Assembly (NCBI GenBank): GCA_030248135.1
Contig: JASANC010002389.1
Coordinates: 32,130 to 96,129 of the forward strand
Length of the DNA: 64,000 nt
Direction: 5' to 3'
DNA from: Theristus sp. LFF4_11
Taxonomy: Eukaryota; Nematoda; Chromadorea; Monhysterida; Xyalidae
Numbering within the stretch: position 1 is the first letter of the stretch; each line of letters opens with the position of its first letter. The notes under the pieces were generated by a model. That model searched no databases, was not told where the DNA came from, and saw nothing but the letters and a program-made list of their open reading frames with translations. The translations under genes were made by a program, and so were the position numbers. This document shows, in pieces, positions 21,901 to 32,921 of this stretch.

Positions 21901-24879
21901 GGGCCTTTTTTTGCTTTAAAAGTTGGGCAAAAACACATTTTTATGCGTTTTCCAGTGGTTTTTTGTTTTAATTTTTAATTTTAAATGCGGATTTTTTTTA
22001 ACAAAGCTGTTTTATAACAGGCATACAACCGCTGTATCTGAATCTGTTTTGATATTTTGCAACTGACCACTTGTCCACTTAAAAAATGGGTAAAAAGTTG
22101 ATTTTTTGCTTTTTGCACACGTTTTCGTTTCACAATGAAAAAATCAAGTTAGAAACAACTTGTAATTTTAATTTTTAGTTTTCCAGGGAGGTTTTCAAAA
22201 TCGCTGAATTCGAATCTGACTTTAGATTTTTGCCCCGGGCATTTTTATTGCTCTAAAAATGGGGCAAAACACATTTTTATGCGTTTTTCAGTGGTTTTGC
22301 CCAATTTTTAAAGTAAAAAAATGCCCGGGGCAAAAATCTAAGGTCAGATTCGAATTCAGCGACTCCGAAAACCTCTCTGTAGAATTAAAAATTAAAATTA
22401 CAAATTGTTTCTAAACTGATTCTTTTACTGTGAAACGAAATAGTGTGCAAAAAGCAAAAAAAAAATCAACTTTTTACCCATTTTTTGGGTGGGCAAGTGG
22501 TCAGTTGCAAAATATCAAAACTGATTCAGATACAGCGGTTGTAAGGCTGTCATGAAACTGTTTTTTAATCAACTCTACATTTAAAACTAAAAATTAAAAC
22601 AAAAAACCACTGGAAAACGCAAAAAAATGTGTTTTTGCCTTATTTTTAGAGCAATAAAAATGCCCGGGGCAAAAATCTAAAGTCAGATTCGAATTCAGAA
22701 ATCTTGAAAACCTCCCTGGAAAACTAAAAATTAAAATTAAAAGTTGTTTCTAACTTGATTTTTTCACTGTGAAACGAAAACGTGTGCAAAAAGCAAAAAA
22801 ATCAACTTTTTACCCATTTTTTAAGTGGACAAGTGGTCAGTTGCAAAATATCAAAACAGATTCAGATACAGCGGTAGTATGGCTGTTATAAAACAGTTTT
22901 GTTAAAAAAAATCCGCACTTAAAATTAAAAATTAAAACAAAAAACCACTGGAAAACGCAGAAAAATGTGTTTTTGCCCAACTTTTAAAGCAAAAAAAACC
23001 CGGGACAAAAATCTAAGGTCAGATTCGAATTCAGCGACCCCGAAAACCTCCGTGTAGAACTAAAAATTTAAATTACAAGTTGTTTCTAACTTGATTTTTT
23101 CACTGTGAAACGAAAACGTGTGCAAAAAGCAAAAAAAATCAACTTTTTACCCATTTTTTGGGTGGGCAAGTGGTCAGTTGCAAAATATCAAAACTGATTC
23201 CGATACAGCGGTTGTAAGGCTGTTGTAAAACAGCTTTGTTAAAAAATCCGCACTTAAAATTAAAAATTAAAACCAAAAAACACTGGAAAACGCAAAAAAA
23301 TGTGTTTTTGCCCAATTTTAGGACAAAAAATGCCCGGGGCAAAAATCTAAGATCAGATTCGAATTCAGCGACCCCAAAAACCCCCCTGTAGAACCAAAAA
23401 TGAAAATCGAAAAATTGTGTTTATGAGCTCAAAAAAATGTTTTAAAAAAATAGCGTAATTTTTCAAAAAAAGTAATTTTAACTAGCGTCGTAGCGCCTCA
23501 GGGACCCCCCTTGCAAGGGCTCATTGATACAGGGCCTTAAAGAACTCCGCAAGATCTTTCACGTGAATACTGTGTGAGGTTCCAGAAACTGTGCAACTAC
23601 GAGATACGGTAGGGCTAAAAAGGTACACTTTGCGAAAAATCGCAAAAAATCGAGGGTTTTTCAACTTCCGCACCCTAAAAACAACCTTTATAGGCATAAT
23701 CAGGGGGTACTCAGGAGGTAAACCTGAAGCGCCTTGATTAGTAGAATGTCCCTGCACCCTTGGTTTGAAAACTTTCCCATGTAGCGCTAGACCCCCCCAC
23801 TCTTATTTGCAAACGGTGTTAACCTACAATGCGCGCATTGAGTCTCGGGACCAAATTAAAAGATCATGGTTTAAATGAACAAACTACGGTATACATGCCA
23901 ACATAACGGCAGCGGCGACAATTATCCGGCGCCTTGTAATCATGCATCTTGTTTTCAACGGAAAACAGACGGCACAAACACGTTGAAGTGCCACCAGAAC
24001 CAAAACCGTGAGTGTCTGGAACGTCATGGCCATGGGGTACATCACTCTAAAAAACACCTTTTTTACGTTTTTGTCTGAGACAGTTTTGTAGAAAACGCCT
24101 ACTCAACAAATTACTGAAGAAAATTGTTGAGTACAGCGGTGTTCTTCTGAGCAGCGCTATTTGGACGGCAACAAACAGCTTGTGGGTCCCTGCATGCTTA
24201 AAAGCACGGATATGACTGGCTGACGAGCAATACTGCGCCAAAGCGTTCAATGTTGCATCAACACTTTCAATTCAATTTTTTGCATTCAATTTTTCTAGAC
24301 GTTTTAAACTATGAAATTGAGAAATGTATCACAAAAGAATATATTTCAGGGCAGTTCTTGGTCGGTTTCAATATGATTCTCAAAGTTCCAAGGTTCTGAC
24401 TTCTGATAACCAATTTCGAATTTCAAACCCAATAATTCAACAACACTCGTGCTCTCCGTTCACACATTAGATTGCGCTCATCAAGTAGAGTCAAAATGCA
24501 AACTTGACGAAGAAGAGAAAACACAAAGTTAAGAATCCAGCACAGTTCTGCCTTCTGCTGACCGGAGCACACGCGGATAAAGGCGCCGCGAGAGGGACGC
24601 ACTGAATCGGTCGGCGGCCAGCGGCACCACCAGGAAGCCGAAGCTCGACACGCACAGCGCCACGTCGGCGGCGGCCAACGCGATCAGCAGCAGCGAGTTC
24701 TTGCTGGCGCGCAACTCCGGCGACAGAAACACGCCGACACTGACGCCGTTCGTCAGCACACCGAGCAGCGTCGTCGGCGCCACGAAGCCGAGGCGAATGA
24801 GCGCCTGCTCGCGTGTGTACAGCGCCGAAATGCTCGGGCACGCGCGCTCGGTCGTGTTCATTAGGACCGTTGTGGCCAT
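15997..24879 (-). CDS. FMRFamide/myosuppressin-receptor-like GPCR, fragmented by repeats
   Basis: Recognised exons on the minus strand: 24603-24879 (start ATG, an NTT glycosylation site, TM1 at residues 29-52, TM2 at 61-86), 23895-24044 (TM3, with QRVCAVCFPLK in the DRY region, and the start of TM4), 20638-20786 (end of TM4, LPRWFE, extracellular loop 2) and about 16362 down to 15997 (TM6, ACNTLAFAANLLE; TM7, NSAFAPVVYLVYNVRYR; stop). LPRWFE and CNTLAF are hallmarks of invertebrate FMRFamide-type receptors. Problems: no exon for TM5 was found, and the strongest donor of the TM3 exon (GCAT|GTATAC) leaves a phase that does not fit the next exon; GCC|GTTATG would fit. Introns are packed with satellites and transposons. 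It is either a working gene with one exon I missed or a decaying one. Confidence 0.7.
16372..16850. repeat. 13-bp minisatellite GGTGACTGCAATA
   Basis: About 36 tandem copies with rare variants (GGTAACTGCAATA, GGTGACTGAAATA). It directly abuts the acceptor of the last GPCR exon. On the minus strand three units (39 bp) encode 13 residues without a stop, so the GPCR frame runs open through the whole array. Confidence 0.95.
16998..17578. mobile_element. Fold-back element with ~150-bp inverted ends
   Basis: Left end ATATTATCTAAAAATGCGGG..., right end ...CCCGCATTTTTAGATAATAT. About 150 bp of each end match as reverse complements, including TACACACGGATACAAGTACA. The spacer holds no ORF. Located within a GPCR intron. 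Confidence 0.8.
17640..19880. repeat. 149-bp satellite
   Basis: About 15 tandem copies of a 149-bp unit containing GACGGCCGATTCGCCCGAAA, ATTCAGCATCTAGAGTTGCT and GTGATCAGCGCATTGAATTA. The first three copies are the most diverged; those from 18.2 to 19.85 kb are nearly identical. It sits inside the GPCR gene interval. Degenerate relatives trail to about 20.3 kb. Confidence 0.95.
20930..23870. mobile_element. Family B TIR element split by a palindromic insertion
   Basis: The family B left part (20930-21073, with CAATTTTGAATTCC) and right end (23819-23870, AATGCGCGCATTGAGTCTCGG) are separated exactly by the TTAA-flanked palindrome at 21074-23818. Confidence 0.7.
21074..23818. mobile_element. 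2.7-kb palindromic element with TTAA target duplication (piggyBac-like, non-autonomous)
   Basis: Flanked by TTAA at 21070-21073 and 23819-23822. Ends CACCGTTTGCAAATAAGAG and its reverse complement. The two arms of roughly 1.2 kb are near-identical inverted copies, and each arm contains about three sub-repeats of roughly 320 bp (AATTCGAATCTGA...TTTTTGCCCCGGGCA). A matching frame of about 78-88 codons occurs in both arms (21116-21382 plus, 23521-23757 minus), with no transposase motif. The TTAA duplication is the hallmark of piggyBac-type insertion. Only the target site, not a protein, supports that assignment. Confidence 0.75.
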
Positions 24880-24946
24880 GCGATGCGTGCGTGCGCGTTT
24901 GTGGATTGTTTTCTGCTCTTGCAAAACTAAAAGTACGAGCTTCACA

Positions 24947-25113
24947 CAGTCGAACTGTAAATTGTAGGGGGTCAGCTGATTGGTCGCGATTACGGCATAC
25001 ATGCTTTCTAGGCAGGCATTGCTGTGGAGGCGGAGTTTGGCTTGCACAGAAAGCATGCATACCGTAATCACCAACGAATCAGCTGATTTCCTAAAATTTA
25101 GAGTTCGACTGTA
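24947..25113. mobile_element. CAGTCGAAC-ended inverted-repeat element
   Basis: Ends CAGTCGAACTGTAAATT and AGAGTTCGACTGTA. Inner inverted motifs TCAGCTGATTGGT, TTACGG(C/T)AT(A/G)CATGC and AGGCAGGCA. It lies just upstream of the GPCR start codon. Related ends occur at 31.85-32.01 kb. Confidence 0.6.
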
Positions 25114-25619
25114 TTATTAAAAAAAATCTTTTGTAATTCTGATCCTAATAGAGCGCTATAAGGCTTTTGTTCGACAATAATTGGAAAATGAAAGGTTTGA
25201 AATTTCACGCCTCTTCTTTACATTCGCCCTCCTAGCTCTGAAAATGCAGTTTGACAAAATGAGGCGTTCGGTGCACGTGCAAACAGATGTGTGCGTGCTC
25301 AAGCGAGCCAACAGCAACAAAATCTGAAACGAGTCAACGACAACGTGTGCTTACTGTTTGATTGCTTCACTGAAGTTTTTTGCTTTCTGGTTACTTTTTA
25401 TCACATGTGTAATCCTAAGTGTTCATTTTCAAGTGTCTGTGACACCGATCGTTGCTGACACGAGTCCAAACGGTGTCGGCGTAACGAATAATTGGCGAAA
25501 CGCTTACGGTAGCAGATTTACCAAATAATTTGATTGTATCTGTTTTACAAAAATTGGCTTCGCGTAAGCATCAAATGAGTAATGTTCAGATTTACTGTAA
25601 TAATCACGTGTTCACATGA

Positions 25620-26115
25620 TACCCCACAATATGAATCTGTCCATTCGTCTCTGCCAGCTGTTTTCCAGAACATTCTTAACGTTAATGCCCCACGCGAAAT
25701 ACACTGGCACATACAATAGCTTTTTATTGTGGCACTTTTGGGTTTCTTCTTCTTGACAATGCGGGCGGACCAGCAAAATCGTGCAATCAGTGGACTGGCG
25801 AAACCTGCAAAACGAACTGTGACAAGCCTTCTGTGTGCGTCCTTTGCCATTTTGCAGATCACCCATGTGATAGCACGGAACATGCGCTCGTTATCGCGAA
25901 CTTTATGAAAACATATTTTCATCAGCAGATTTTTTCTAAACTGCAAAAATGAGTACGTTTCTTAATGAAATATAGGAGTGGGTGGCGGTTGAAGTCACTG
26001 GAAGCGAGTTATTGGGCTGGGCCAGTAATGGGTGGACCGATAATGGGTGGGCCGGAAATAACGGGACGCAAATGAACGCAAGCCCGATACCACTCACTGA
26101 CAGCAACGCCACCAT
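25620..26115 (-). CDS. Possible small secreted protein (doubtful)
   Basis: On the minus strand an ATG at about 26115 opens a hydrophobic leader (MVALLSVSGIGLAFICVPLF). Further on, at about 25620-25830, a frame reads a Cys-rich stretch (KACHSSFCRFRQSTDC..., then HCQEEETQKC) preceded by possible acceptors CACACAG and TTTTGCAG. The exons cannot be joined with certainty, and a strong donor (TCA|GTGAGT) sits inside the leader. This could be chance. Confidence 0.25.
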
Positions 26116-26778
26116 TTCCCGCAATTCTCTTTATTGAAAACTGCAAGCGCACAAAACGATTTTTCATTGTTGTTCATTGGTAGAAACATTGACAAACGAG
26201 ATTTTTTTTTAAAGTTATCACATTTATTCAGTGCAGTGAGTATTCCCTGTGTTTCCATTTCAACTGATGAACGATTATTGAATTACCAGTAGACATACAA
26301 TGTGTCGTGCGCAAGAGCAAGAAAAAACATGATGCGCATAACCAAATCACACCGAACGATCACAAACAAAAATTGAAATCCACTCAAATAAAAAAAATCT
26401 TTCGTTTTGTGCATTTTTTGTGGTTTGAACGTGCAAACTACAAACGTTGAAACTTTGCTTGTGGATGTTCAAAAACTTCTACCGTAATCAGCATCCGACG
26501 ACAAAAACGCGTTTTTATTGTTTGGAATTTTGGGAAAAACTGAACAAAATGGTGTGCTTACAAAACTGGGGTTCGTTGTCATGTAATTGTTCAAAAGACG
26601 TTGGAAATGGGCACTTAAACTTATCAAAAAGGTCGATGATGAACAAGGAGAAATTATGAGCTAGATAAGACTTTGTTGTTATCAAGAAATGCACCATCAA
26701 TAAAGAAAAACACACATCAACGTGCAACATTTGGAAAACTTCGGATTTTTATAGTCTTTGAAGAAACACCCGTTCAAA

Positions 26779-28905
26779 ATGGCTGATTCAAATGTGAGAA
26801 CACCGAAATGCCAAGTGCAAGTGCTCGACGCACCCAGCGAGTTCGAGTCGATCGACCGATTCGGCCGCCTGGGCATTCTCGAGGTAGCGACTGAGTTCGT
26901 TTGTGCTGAAGAAATTCGGAAAATGCTGCCGAATGGCATCAGCACGCACATCAACCGCATTGACAACGGACAGGTGCGAGTGTGACTCTGCATTTGGCAG
27001 GGGCTGTCACGGAATTTAAAGGCATGAAATCTGACGGACCGTTGATCAGTCAAATGGTCGATGCATCGCAATTAATCAGACGCAAATGTGCGTCAAAGAT
27101 TGGCTTCCTGATTTGTCTCCAAACTCTTGTGTTGTGCTGCGACAGTGAGAAAAGCGACCAATCAACTTCAGTCAATCGCTTCTTTTCTGACTCCGCTGAA
27201 GTCAGAATATAAATGAAACAAAAAGAAACGTTTTTTGAAAAACAGCGCACCTTCACTAGGCCAGTCTCAGTACGGTGTCTCAGCTGCGCGCGCTGGCAGA
27301 CGACGTGACCCGGGCCACTGGCAGCATTCTGCCTGATGTTGGCGTGCACGCGGTCATGTTCGGCTGTGAGTTGCTGCTTTATAATAAACTTTCACGCCGA
27401 CAAAAATTGCCAAACTACGTAAAATTAAATTTCTAGTTGGTGATTCTGTATGAGCACCAAACTTACTGGTATAAGCAAGCTCCTTGGAAGCGTTTTTCTG
27501 GTCGTTTTGTCGACTGTTTCGAACTATACGCTGATTGGTCAGCGGGTGATTGTGATTACGCATCGCCGATACATGTTGCAAATGACCGAAAAACGCTTCC
27601 AGAAACTTTTACGGTGAGTCTGGAGCTCAGAAACGCTTAGATTTTAGTTTCACGTTGTTTGACAAAACCAAAAACAAAAAAGCTGTTTCACAAAAAGTTT
27701 GACAATTAGAGTTAGACTTTCTTTAACGGCCAACCAGTGCGGAAACGTTCAGAAAACGTTTTCTCAAAGGCACAAAACCAGGCATTTCTTTCTCAGGCAC
27801 TTCCTCTGGTTCAGTGCTCGGGCACGCTGAAATCAATCGGCTGATCCGCGCCGCTCAACCGAACGCTCGAGCGACCGATCCGTTTTACGCGTCAAAATTG
27901 GCACTGAAAACGATCGGCGCCACCAAGATCTCCGTGCTGACACCGTATCTGAAGGTTTGGTGGTGCTGTTTGCGAGCCGCTGCTTCACTCGCTGCCAAAA
28001 CAACCAGAATAACCCAAACTTTGCAAAAAAGCAGATCTACACAAATGTACTGCGCATCATCACCCATTGGTCGCGCGTTTTGTACAGTTCATGATCATTG
28101 AACTTTCGTAACATTTATTTAACAAAACTGTTGTTTCCCACGACTTTCTCCAGCCAGTGGACGAGCAAATGTGCGCCGAGTTGGAGGCAGCCGGCTTCGA
28201 GGTGCTCAGTTTCGGCGGTCTCGGACTCGGCGATCGCATCGAGCGAATCAGCAAAGTGCCGCCGAGTTTTCTGAAGAAATCGGCGTTGCACATTTGCCAC
28301 GCTGACGCGGACGCGCTGTTCATTTCGTGCACCTCCGTGAGAATCGTGGATGTGATTCAGGTATGGCCTATTTTTTTAAACGTGTCCCACTGAAATGACG
28401 TCATGTGCCACAAAACATGCGCTTGTCGTTCACAGCAAACCAGACTATCCGTTTAGCTGATTTCTTCCCGTAAACAAATGGTGAATGTCGAATCAGTCAC
28501 ACCAAACCACTAATATTGTTGAGTTACATCACTGGTCAACAGTATCTACATTATCAACTACGTTTCCTGACAGGAAGCGGTGACCGCAAGGTGACAAGCT
28601 ACCTTAAAATTGCGTGATGTGCCGACTGGTTGCGCAGCGCATGTGTGCACCATGGATGGATCATTGCACCAGCCAATCAGCGCGCTATAATCCCCACGTG
28701 AATTTTTAATTATTTGTGACGTCCTTTAACTTTAAACGATCAAAATCCTCTGCAGGATTTGGAAAATGAACTTGGCAAATCGGTGGTAACCGCGAATCAA
28801 GCAATGACCTGGCACGCGCTGCATTTGCTCACTGACGCCGGAAACCCGCGCGCGCCTGATGTACGCGGATTCGGAAAACTGTTCAGTCTCAGAGCGAACG
28901 TATAA
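26779..28905 (+). CDS. Asp/Glu racemase-superfamily enzyme (maleate cis-trans isomerase / arylmalonate decarboxylase-like)
   Basis: Five exons, 26779-26973, 27260-27365, 27797-27954, 28154-28360 and 28756-28905, join in phase to 271 residues, the family's usual length. GRLGILEVAT opens the first Rossmann-like half. The first active-site Cys is in FGCTSSGS (split by an intron), the second in ISCTSVR, followed by VIQDLENELGKSVVTANQAMTWHAL, the typical C-terminal signature. Family knowledge: maleate isomerases and racemases use two cysteines for proton transfer or addition, while arylmalonate decarboxylase keeps only the second. Both are present here, which favours isomerase or racemase chemistry. 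The substrate is unknown; the enzyme is presumably cytosolic, since it has no leader. The family is mainly bacterial and fungal; introns and local base composition show that this is a settled nuclear gene. Confidence 0.85.
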
Positions 28906-29029
28906 AAATGCGATCCTACAGTCTGCGGACACGCGTTTTGTGATTTTTATGGCAACCAACAAGGAATGATATAAGAGTAAGCAAAAAAATTGAAGAGAAG
29001 TTGTTTCAAAAAAGAGAAATTGTTCGAGT

Positions 29030-29036
29030 TAACAAT

Positions 29037-29108
<72 letters not shown>

Positions 29109-29200
29109 TTAATTCATTTAATCACTCAATTAACCAATCAATCAAATCAAATCACTTAATCAATCACTTAGTCCATCAATCAATCAATCAATCAAACAGG
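29030..29200. repeat. (AATC)n microsatellite
   Basis: About 20 perfect AATC units, then degenerate ones up to 29200, ending close to the 3' end of the acetyltransferase coding region. Confidence 0.95.
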
Positions 29201-32200
29201 CCAATATTCATGCGTCGAGTATACTTTTGCCATGTCCAATGATTCAGCGTACGCCACAGCAGCTTTGTTCACGTTTCGCGTTTCATTCTCGGTGCGTTGC
29301 ATGCTGAAAAACTTGGCCCAATAATGGAGAACCCTCCGTTTCGCCAACGCTGTGATGTAGACTGGCGTTGGCTGCGTCAGTTGGGCCAAAAGTGACAAAA
29401 GCAGTCGCGAGGCGATTGTGTCCGTGTTCGCGTACAGTGGCATCAACGCGTAGTTGCCAGACATCCTGAAAGTTCATGTGGTTCGCTTTAGTTGAGCCAG
29501 GTCGCTGTTGTCGGTAGTTCGTGTGCAGTGCCATGCATGATGCCAAGTGTTCGCATTCAAGTGCGATCGAGCTCAGCGAACTCGATCGAGTTTGCCATTT
29601 TTAGTGGTTAGAAAAAATGTGTCGCTCCTTGGCTTTGCTGTTGGATTTTTGGTCTGCTTGGTTGGTGTTTTTTTTGTCAGCCTTATTTGTTTGTACTCTA
29701 GGCTGCTGTTCTGATGATAATGTCCATGTTCCATTGAAATGTCAACAATAAAGATCAGTATAATTTATGTGGTGAGTCGCTCTGTAATCAATATGATTTC
29801 TCACACTTAGCATGCGCGGCACTGTACATGTTAACATCAGCAGTAATTCTTGCGACCAATCAGCGCATTGCCTTCAAATATGCATAACCAAGTATGAAAG
29901 CGATTGTCACCAATAAACCAAAAAATCGCACACACCACCGCATCGCGCCGTATCCAACCAGCTGACATTCGTTATCACCATTTTTTTTCAGTTTTGTACG
30001 CCACCACTGCAATGCACAGTTTTGGCTTTTCTGTTGATTCTGTTGAAAATTTGTCCGTCAACCAACGACGCAGAAATTCGGACCGGTCCAACTTTATGAT
30101 GTCACGATCGTATTGAAACAGGCGACAAAGGTCGCTCGTGTCGTTGAGAACTTCAATTTTCAACAAATCATTGTCGAGCAATTTAGTTTTAGACGAATGA
30201 GCATCGAATAGGTTAGCTTCATCGAGTCGCACGGCGCGCGCCACCAGTGTCGGATCAATGAGTCCATAGAAACCGATTTTTCGGTCGAGCCAAATTTCGA
30301 AAAAGTCCGGATAACACCAGACAGAATATTTTGTCGAGCTTGCCATGAATGGATCACTCAGTCTGTAGTTGCGTGCGTGGTTGAACAGACTCGTTAGGCC
30401 CATGCTACGGTAGTCCTGTTTTTTGTTGAAGAATTAGAAAAAAGATCAAATTTAATTCTGAGTCATAAAACTGTCCATACTGCACGGAATGACTCAGTAA
30501 GGGCATCTTTTCAATTTTCACGCTTTCCTGAATAAAAGATAGCACCTGCGACTAATCCCGCCTTGTTTATGAGAATACAAGTACAGTCTATCTCGCTAAT
30601 ATATGCAACTCGCTGATTGGTCGGCTCCTCACGCTCCGCACCCCTGGGAACGGGATTCAGAAAATATCATGTTTTTTTGTTGTTCAGCGGTTTGTTTTCA
30701 TTTTTTTTCATGCCGAAAAAATTCTAAATCAAAAACTACAAAATTCCAAACGTTTGAATTGGTAAAAAATTAGTAAACTGAAGTTTTTTTGGTTGATTGA
30801 CGGCGACGACGTCGTCGAGAATTTTTGCTTTCAAACGTACCGCTGGCCGCTGCTGCGTGTTCAAAACAAATTTAAAACAAACAAACAAAATAACAAAACT
30901 TGCTTCCAACGATTTCGACGGTTTTCATCCCGCTTTTAACAATTGATTCATTGGGTGCGCCATGTCCATTCATTGTTGTTCAAAGATTGTTCACATTGTC
31001 AATAAATACTGTCACCTGCTGCGTTCTTCTTCTCTGTGCTTCGGACACACAGTAGCGGCCAGCGGCGGCACGCTCTTTTCATGCCTAAAGGCAAAAACTA
31101 AACCAAAAACCATAGACGACGTCGTCGCAGTCAATCAACCAAAAAAGACATTTTTTTGACATTGTGACCAATGCAAATTTTTGGAATTCGGTAGTTTTTT
31201 TATTTAGAATGTTTTTTCGGCATGAAATAAACGAAAACAAACCGTTGAACAATGAAAAACATGATTTTTTCTGAATCCCGTTCCCAAGGGTGCGGAGCGT
31301 GAGGAGCCGACCAATCAGCGAGTTGCATATATTAGCGAGATAGACTGTAGTGCCAGGGTACAAGAAGATGTCATTTTGTTCCAATTTTGTACTTTAGGAG
31401 CTGCATGCATGACAGCATCTTTGCTTTGTAACCACTTTCCATAAGTCCTGGTTTAAAGACATCGTACTCTGTTATAACAGTAACACATTAACGTTGCACA
31501 GTCACAACGCACGCACGCGCGCGCTCCCGTGCAGCGTATCGTCTCTGTGTGGGCATGTGGTTTGTTTTATTGCGACATTACAGTGTTAAACTAAACTGTT
31601 AACTACAGATATGCTCGTTTTTACAAATCTGTCACTTCTTTCGTACATTACAGAGCATACGAAACTTTCAGTTGCAGTAAGAAAGATCAGCGCCTCGGGT
31701 TTTGTTGAAATCAAACAGTCTAGCTGTTGTTTCTTATTTTATTTTTTTTTCTTGCAATCCTGATCCCGTTCATTCCTTTTTTCGCGACCTCTGTATTCTG
31801 AGAAAACAGTGACAGGTTTAAACAAACATACCGTACACATCATCAGACTATCTTCAGACTCAATAACATATTATCCAACTAGCAGATTGGTTGGTGGTCA
31901 CGTGATGCATGGATTCTATGCAAACCAAACTTCGACAACTCCAGCAATTCATGCACAGAATGCACACGCAACCAATCAGCTAGTTGGATATGCTATTGAG
32001 TTCGACTGTAATACCTCTCTGGTCATGATCATGTACGCGTAGACGAGCTGCTCGTTGACTTTGTGGTCGACCTCGAAGGCGACAATTTCCTCGTTCGCAT
32101 TGACGACAATCAGCCAGTACTCCGGCGACGACGACTCAAAGTACAGCCGGAGATTGTGCACGCCGACGTTCCAGTGGATTCGCTTGGCGCACGCCTCCAA

Positions 32201-32275
32201 CGCGTCGAAGTCGTTCGACGTCATCGCGCGCAGCGTCAACAGTTCGCCGGTGCGCGTGCGGATCGTGGTTTTCAT
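29192..32275 (-). CDS. GNAT-family N-acetyltransferase with C-terminal Acetyltransf_18-like domain
   Basis: Three exons on the minus strand, 32015-32275, 30000-30415 and 29192-29465, join in phase to 316 residues. The N-terminal half (residues 1-110) is a GNAT fold: EYWLIVVNANEEIVAF for the central strands, then YAYMIMTRE|DYRSMGLTSLF, in which RSMGLT stands at the acetyl-CoA pyrophosphate loop (Q/RxxGxG/A). The second half (DRSEFLRRWL, NYALMPLYANTDTIASRLL, the VY strand and the final KVYSTHEY) matches the C-terminal domain found in many nematode and YitH-type acetyltransferases. The GxG position is weak (GLT), so activity is not certain. It acts presumably in the cytosol on an unknown amine. 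Intron 1 (1.6 kb) contains a 764-bp palindromic transposon. Confidence 0.8.
30584..31347. mobile_element. TA-flanked palindromic element (CAGTCTATCTCGC ends)
   Basis: Flanked by TA at 30582-30583 and 31348-31349. Ends CAGTCTATCTCGCTAATATA and its reverse complement. Arms of about 260 bp match, including GGTCGGCTCCTCACGCTCCG and GACGACGTCGTCG. Tc1/mariner-type target site, no transposase. It appears to have inserted into a remnant related to family A (GCGACTAATCCCGCCTTG just upstream). Confidence 0.8.
31850..32013. mobile_element. Inverted-repeat element overlapping the donor of a GNAT exon
   Basis: GACTCAATAACATATTATCC...AACTAGCAGATTGGTTG on the left matches CAACCAATCAGCTAGTTGG...TATTGAGTTCGACTGTA on the right. 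The right end touches 32013-32014, the GT of the first intron of the acetyltransferase gene. A relative with GTTGGTGATCACGTGATGCA is at 57030-57150. Confidence 0.65.
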
Positions 32276-32344
32276 GGCGGCGTTTTGTGCGAGGGTGAGT
32301 TAGGTGATTTTATGGTGATCTGTGATTATACAAATACCTTGTAA

Positions 32345-32588
32345 AGTCTTGCATATAAGGTCTCCTCATATAAATTTGAAAGTTTCTGAAAAAGTGGAAC
32401 TTTGTGTGACAACCTTATAAGTGCGAGGAGGTCTTCTTATAAAGTGAATATTAGGATATCCCTCCTTATAAACGAGGTGGGATTTCGACCAAGTCAAAAT
32501 TTTGATTTTTTTAGTTTTCCGCCATGTGACACTCCACCCATTTTTGGGTGGGGGTCTCATAAATGGGAGGAACCTTATATGCAAGACT
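32345..32588. mobile_element. Inverted-repeat element with possible TAAA duplication, family C
   Basis: Ends GTCTTGCATATAAGGT and ACCTTATATGCAAGAC, each flanked by TAAA. Inner inverted motifs around CTCATATAAA/CTCATAAATGG. About 240 bp, single copy in this window. Confidence 0.7.
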
Positions 32589-32921
32589 AAACGGTAAGTA
32601 TGTATAAGGATGCTTCTTATTGTCTTGAGAACAGTATTACACACTTCGGTATTGGAAGGAAGAAAACTTTTTTAAATTACTTCAAGCATCTGAGCTCTTT
32701 ACCACCCTTACCACGGATTGCTATGAAGGCTCACTACAAACGTGGTGGCGTGGTACACCACTACTCTGCTCCTTTTTGTGAAAGAACCAGACAAGAATGG
32801 TCTGCATTTTCAACATGTCGTCTTGACAGCATTTTCAACACTAAAAAGGGGAAACCATTTAAAAAGACCATTTTAATCGTAGTTTATGGTATGTTATTAG
32901 TATTGCACCAAAGCCAAACTA

